From: Combretum micranthum
Taxonomy: Eukaryota; Streptophyta; Magnoliopsida; Myrtales; Combretaceae
Assembly (NCBI GenBank): GCA_024138025.1
Contig: JAMXBD010000235.1
Location: forward strand, 682,001 to 746,000
Length of the DNA stretch: 64,000 bases
Direction of reading: 5' to 3'
Shown: piece after piece, positions 60,656 to 64,000 of the stretch
Layout: each line of letters starts with the position of its first letter
Numbering within the stretch: the stretch's first letter is position 1
Notes under the pieces: generated by a model
What the model was told of the DNA's origin: nothing
Database searches by the model: none
What the model saw: the letters and a program-made list of their open reading frames with translations, nothing else
Position numbers and translations under genes: made by a program

Positions 60656-61155
60656 AGAGGAGCTTAGAGAATGTTATTTAGGAATAAGTTTAGAAATGTA
60701 AAAGAGTTTAAATACATTTATATGTTGTAAATCCATATTAGAGTTTTCTAGTCAATTGGATTAAGTTGAATAAACTATCTAGGTACATGTATACTTTGTC
60801 TATTTCTTGTGTTTATTTTGGATAGAAACTTAACTTGACTAATTTCACCGTCCATCTTAATAATGTGTATAATGCTTGTGCATGACTACTGCTAATAGGT
60901 GGAGAGTATCCACGCTATTATGGCAATAACCGATGATCCATGTGTGGTGTTGTTTGGGAGTAGAGTTACACAAGAAAATGATCTAGGTAGATTTAGGTTG
61001 TATCGATATCGTGGTTATTTAGGAGTACCTAATAACCAATATATATGTGTAAATATTTATGCATGATCTAGATACTGAGTTATCTCTTTGTTGAGTGTTG
61101 GGTTAGAGAATAAATATAATTAAATGGTTTTTTGTTTTATTCATATGATTATGAT

Positions 61156-61340
61156 CAGAGACGAACCTAGGCGAGGGCCGAAAGGGGTTCTACCCCTCCC
61201 CCCACCCTCGCCCCCTCACTCGAGAAAAAACTTAATTAATATAATATCTTTAAATAAGAAAAAAATGTGTTATGCTTAAAGGTGTAATAAAGTAAATTTG
61301 CCTCCCCACCCCTCCAGTCATATGGTTCTGCATATGCCCT
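61156..61340. repeat. hAT-like MITE with a 10-bp direct repeat on both sides
   Basis: TGATTATGAT stands at 61146-61155 and 61341-61350. The insert begins CAGAGACGAACCTAGGCG and contains C-rich (CCCCTCCCCCC) and CCTCCCCACCCCTCC stretches near its two ends, as in plant CAGAGGCGGA-type hAT MITEs. Terminal inversion is poor at the right end. Confidence 0.5.
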
Positions 61341-61872
61341 TGATTATGATGCATGTGAGTTTGCCATTGTTTGTACATGCATATATGTTTGTTGGTATAC
61401 CATACTGGGTTTTGGCTTACCTTTTTATCTTTTCGGTACATGTGGTAACTTGCTAATTGTTATATCGCTAGTTGCAATTGAATAAGGGGATTGGGATTGT
61501 CGCTAGCTTTAAAGACCTTCCAAATTAGAAACATGGAATATGAAATGGCTTAAGTATGTTCGGTCTAAGTAGAAAAATGTGTTTATAATTTGTCGTCAAC
61601 ACTTAGTCAATTTGAAATTCTTATAGTTATTAGAATTCCTTTCCCTAAAACCAACTATTAGGTTAAAGTATATAGATTATAGTTTATCCTTATCTGATAG
61701 TTTACAAATCCATGTATGTGTTTTGCTATTATTTGAAGTCATTGATACAATATAGATTTTGGGGCTAATTATGATGTTATGGCGGACAATAGTAGGTTCT
61801 GAGCCTTTGTGTGTCCATATTAAATATGGACAAGTGGCAGTTGTAAATGACCTACCCTAATTAGGTGTTACG

Positions 61873-62160
61873 TAGATAATGGTAATGGAAGTAATAACAT
61901 CACACTTGTTGCACTATATGTATTAATCCATATCTTATAAATTTAGATAGTAGATTTGATTAAGTAGAGTCCTCGTCAATTTTATCAATTGCTCATACGG
62001 ATTACCAAAACTTATTACTATTCTCATGCTAATATGAAAACCTAAATCCCTAGGGTTTTAACATAAAATGGTACCAATTTATTAACACTAGTATCTTATT
62101 GGAAAAACATAGAAAAAGTTAGGTCATCTTTATTGCGAAAATATATATGATGGTGCCATT
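61873..62160. other. Intergenic, nothing recognised
   Basis: AT-rich, no structure seen. Confidence 0.35.
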
Positions 62161-62165
62161 GTTAA

Positions 62166-62522
62166 TATATAATTGGGTACATATCAAATTTAATACTTAA
62201 ACTTTACACAAAAATTAAATTCAGTATTTGAACATTGAAGTAACCAATTTAATATATAATAACCACCTTAACATTGTTTACTCTATTTGCTGACGCAGAT
62301 AATGCAACATATAATAGATATTATACTAATGCTTATAAGACCATCTAGCACTATTGGGCTTCTTATCTATGTTAGGACTTAGAGTAAACAGTGTTAGTAA
62401 GGTAGTAAAAATAGCCACAAAAGTTTAATTATCTATTGAACTAACCACTTCAAAGTTTAGATACCAAATTAATTTTTCAAGTAAAGTTTATGTACCAAAT
62501 TTGACAAATTTTCTATATAATT
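62166..62522. repeat. Foldback MITE with about 130-bp inverted arms
   Basis: The left arm (TTAATACTTAAACTTTACAC, then TTGAAGTAACC and ACATTGTTTACTCT) is repeated in inverse on the right (AGAGTAAACAGTGTT, CACTTCAAAGTTTAG, AAGTAAAGTTTATGTACC). Non-coding. Related in style to the foldback copies in the SCPL introns. Confidence 0.7.
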
Positions 62523-62639
62523 TTGCCATGCTCTATTTGATTTTTTATCTCCATGATTTTCACTACCGATCTCAACTAGCCATCTAAGCATTCACATTGG
62601 TTAATCCTACGTCTAGATCTACCTGGAACCAACGAATCC

Positions 62640-62960
62640 CAATTCTTATTTTCAAGAACCAGCCTTTTACCTTGTTTAGGCTGGGATGGTTCTTGAACCA
62701 TAAACCCTATGGTTCAGGGTCGAACAATTTTTCTTTTAATTTATAACTATATTTTAAAAATAAAAATTTTAAACTCAAAATAAAAATTAAGCTTAAGAGT
62801 ATTATAATATTTAACCCATTTTCATAAGTAAGTAGTGACAACGACAAAGAAGAGGGAGTCCCACATTGTTAGGAATGAGATTATTCTTTTGATTGAACTC
62901 TATATAAAGTAAATTACATAATAGACATATTTTTGAAATACATTGAAATCCTCTAGTGTT
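62640..62960. repeat. Second copy of the intron-3 dispersed repeat
   Basis: Shows GGTTCTTGAACCATAAACC, AAATTTTAAACTCAAAATAA, ATTATAATATTTAACCC and TCCCACATTGTTAGGAATGA in the same order as 25290-25640. Confidence 0.4.
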
Positions 62961-64000
62961 ATTAATAATTTATTAAATATTATGAATAGATAATAATGTA
63001 TATTTTCAATCATATGCAAAATGGTATCAATATTAAATATTATTTACTTATTTTTCTTAAATTATCATTAGTTTTTATTCTTAATTTGTCTATGTTCCTT
63101 TAACCTTATGTTCTTCAAAATTTTTCTTCAAATCATATATACTCGCCAAGTCCATTGTTCGGGAGTGACAAATCAATCCAGAACTAGGGATAGTATGGGT
63201 CTTTTGTTGATTTTGATCAAGCCAAATAGAAATTAGAAAACGCTATAGATTCTTCGTATAAGCCTAAAATTGATAAATAACCAGTAAATATTTTATATGT
63301 AAGTTTATTCGTGTAGTCAATATAAGAGGTGATTTTTCTTGGTGTTTTGGTTATAAAAAACTAATGCTTGTGAAAAAAATTGTAATTATATGTGTGCTTT
63401 AGGGTTTAAGGCTCCTCTAAAGAAGTCCACTTCAATATTTTTCTCTCCCTTCTTAATTTATACATCCAATATCATCCGTCACACTAAATTGCTTTATCAA
63501 AGTATCTTGTTATGTTTTCTAGAGAGAAAACCATCTTTCAAAAAAGATACTAGCAAGAGGAAATAAAATTGGAATCAAACGCTACACTTGGAAATCTCCA
63601 GAAATTAGAAAAGATGGTTATGGGGAAGGGAATGAAATTGTCGTCCATAGAGAAGAATTGTGAATAGCAATTATTCTCTAAATTTTTAAGCAAGTTTATC
63701 CAAAATTTTTAGAATTTAAAGTGTCAAATCATCTTACCCCTATTTTAATAATCAAAATTACTTTTCCTCCCTTTTTTTGATTTTATTTATATAGGATATT
63801 TCTTCTCCCCTGTGACAATACATTCATAATTTATATCTATATAATCTATAGTCATATATGTAAGACCTATGTATATGTGTGTGTAGATATATATGTTTGG
63901 AAAGAATGATGAATAATTCATTATTAAATTGTTACAGTGTGTTTACATTATAACTACGTAGGGAATAACTTAAACATTAATATAAGATTATCTCTTGCAT
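62961..64000. other. Intergenic AT-rich sequence to the window end
   Basis: No coding region, repeat or RNA gene recognised. A TG/TA simple repeat lies at 63871-63894. Confidence 0.4.

Larger units (their letters stand above)
54066..61872 (+). repeat. Possible old LTR-like sequence with nested insertions
   Basis: Begins TGTGATGCG. The following 500-900 bases show the AAACTTAA/GGGTTC-rich, pyrimidine-rich run usual after LTR starts. Sequence typical of LTR 3' parts (TTTCGGTACATGTGGTAA at 61434-61450) and an end GGTGTTACG lie at the right. The middle is another LTR-like block (55445-60655). No target duplication was found; highly uncertain. Confidence 0.22.

Overview
This window is nuclear DNA of a flowering plant, probably a eudicot. 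The evidence is AT-rich sequence, GT-AG introns with plant-type branch and pyrimidine tracts, and a serine carboxypeptidase-like (SCPL) gene of the plant type. Plant-specific transposons are also present: an Ogre/Tat Ty3-gypsy element, a Ty1-copia element, a Cassandra TRIM, and MULE-, hAT- and Harbinger-type short elements. The only host gene I can support is the SCPL locus. Almost everything else is mobile DNA or decayed non-coding sequence.

Layout. 1-13918: a very large Ty3/gypsy element of the Tat lineage (Ogre-like) on the minus strand. Its 3' LTR is cut by the window edge and its 5' LTR (11006-13918, 2.9 kb) is complete. Between them, in element order, are an Arg-tRNA-type primer site, an extra ORF1, gag, protease, a probable intron, RT, RNase H, a second RNase H remnant, integrase, a tandem-repeat 3' region and a polypurine tract. 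All ORFs carry frame breaks, yet the comparable LTR parts are almost identical. 13919-23060: intergenic DNA with a truncated duplicate of SCPL exon 1 (15279) and a probable 4-kb solo LTR (18307-22375).

23167-49351: an SCPL acyltransferase/carboxypeptidase-type gene on the plus strand, readable as 14 exons with the Ser, Asp and His of the triad present. Exons 4, 9 and 10 hold about seven small indels, so it is probably a pseudogene, unless those are assembly errors. Its introns carry MITEs. Intron 11 holds a 12.7-kb Ty1/copia element (32722-45457, minus strand) with an extra env-position ORF. The 5' end of that copia element was itself hit by two related long-TIR Mutator-like elements and a small MITE.

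49352-64000: intergenic DNA. It holds small tandem duplications, a Cassandra TRIM whose LTRs carry 5S rRNA-like sequence (52448-53720), a MITE family member, nested LTR-like sequence (about 54066-61872), an hAT-like MITE with a 10-bp direct repeat (61156-61340) and a foldback element (62166-62522). No host protein-coding gene was recognised after 49351.

How it fits together: one defence/secondary-metabolism type gene has been stretched to 26 kb and probably inactivated in a transposon-rich neighbourhood. Successive insertions can be ordered from target-site duplications: copia into the SCPL intron, then MULE-like elements and a MITE into the copia. I did not find a clearly new biological system. 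The most noteworthy structures are the satellite-like array and adjacent hairpin of the young Ogre element, the nested foldback MULEs, and the Cassandra element.
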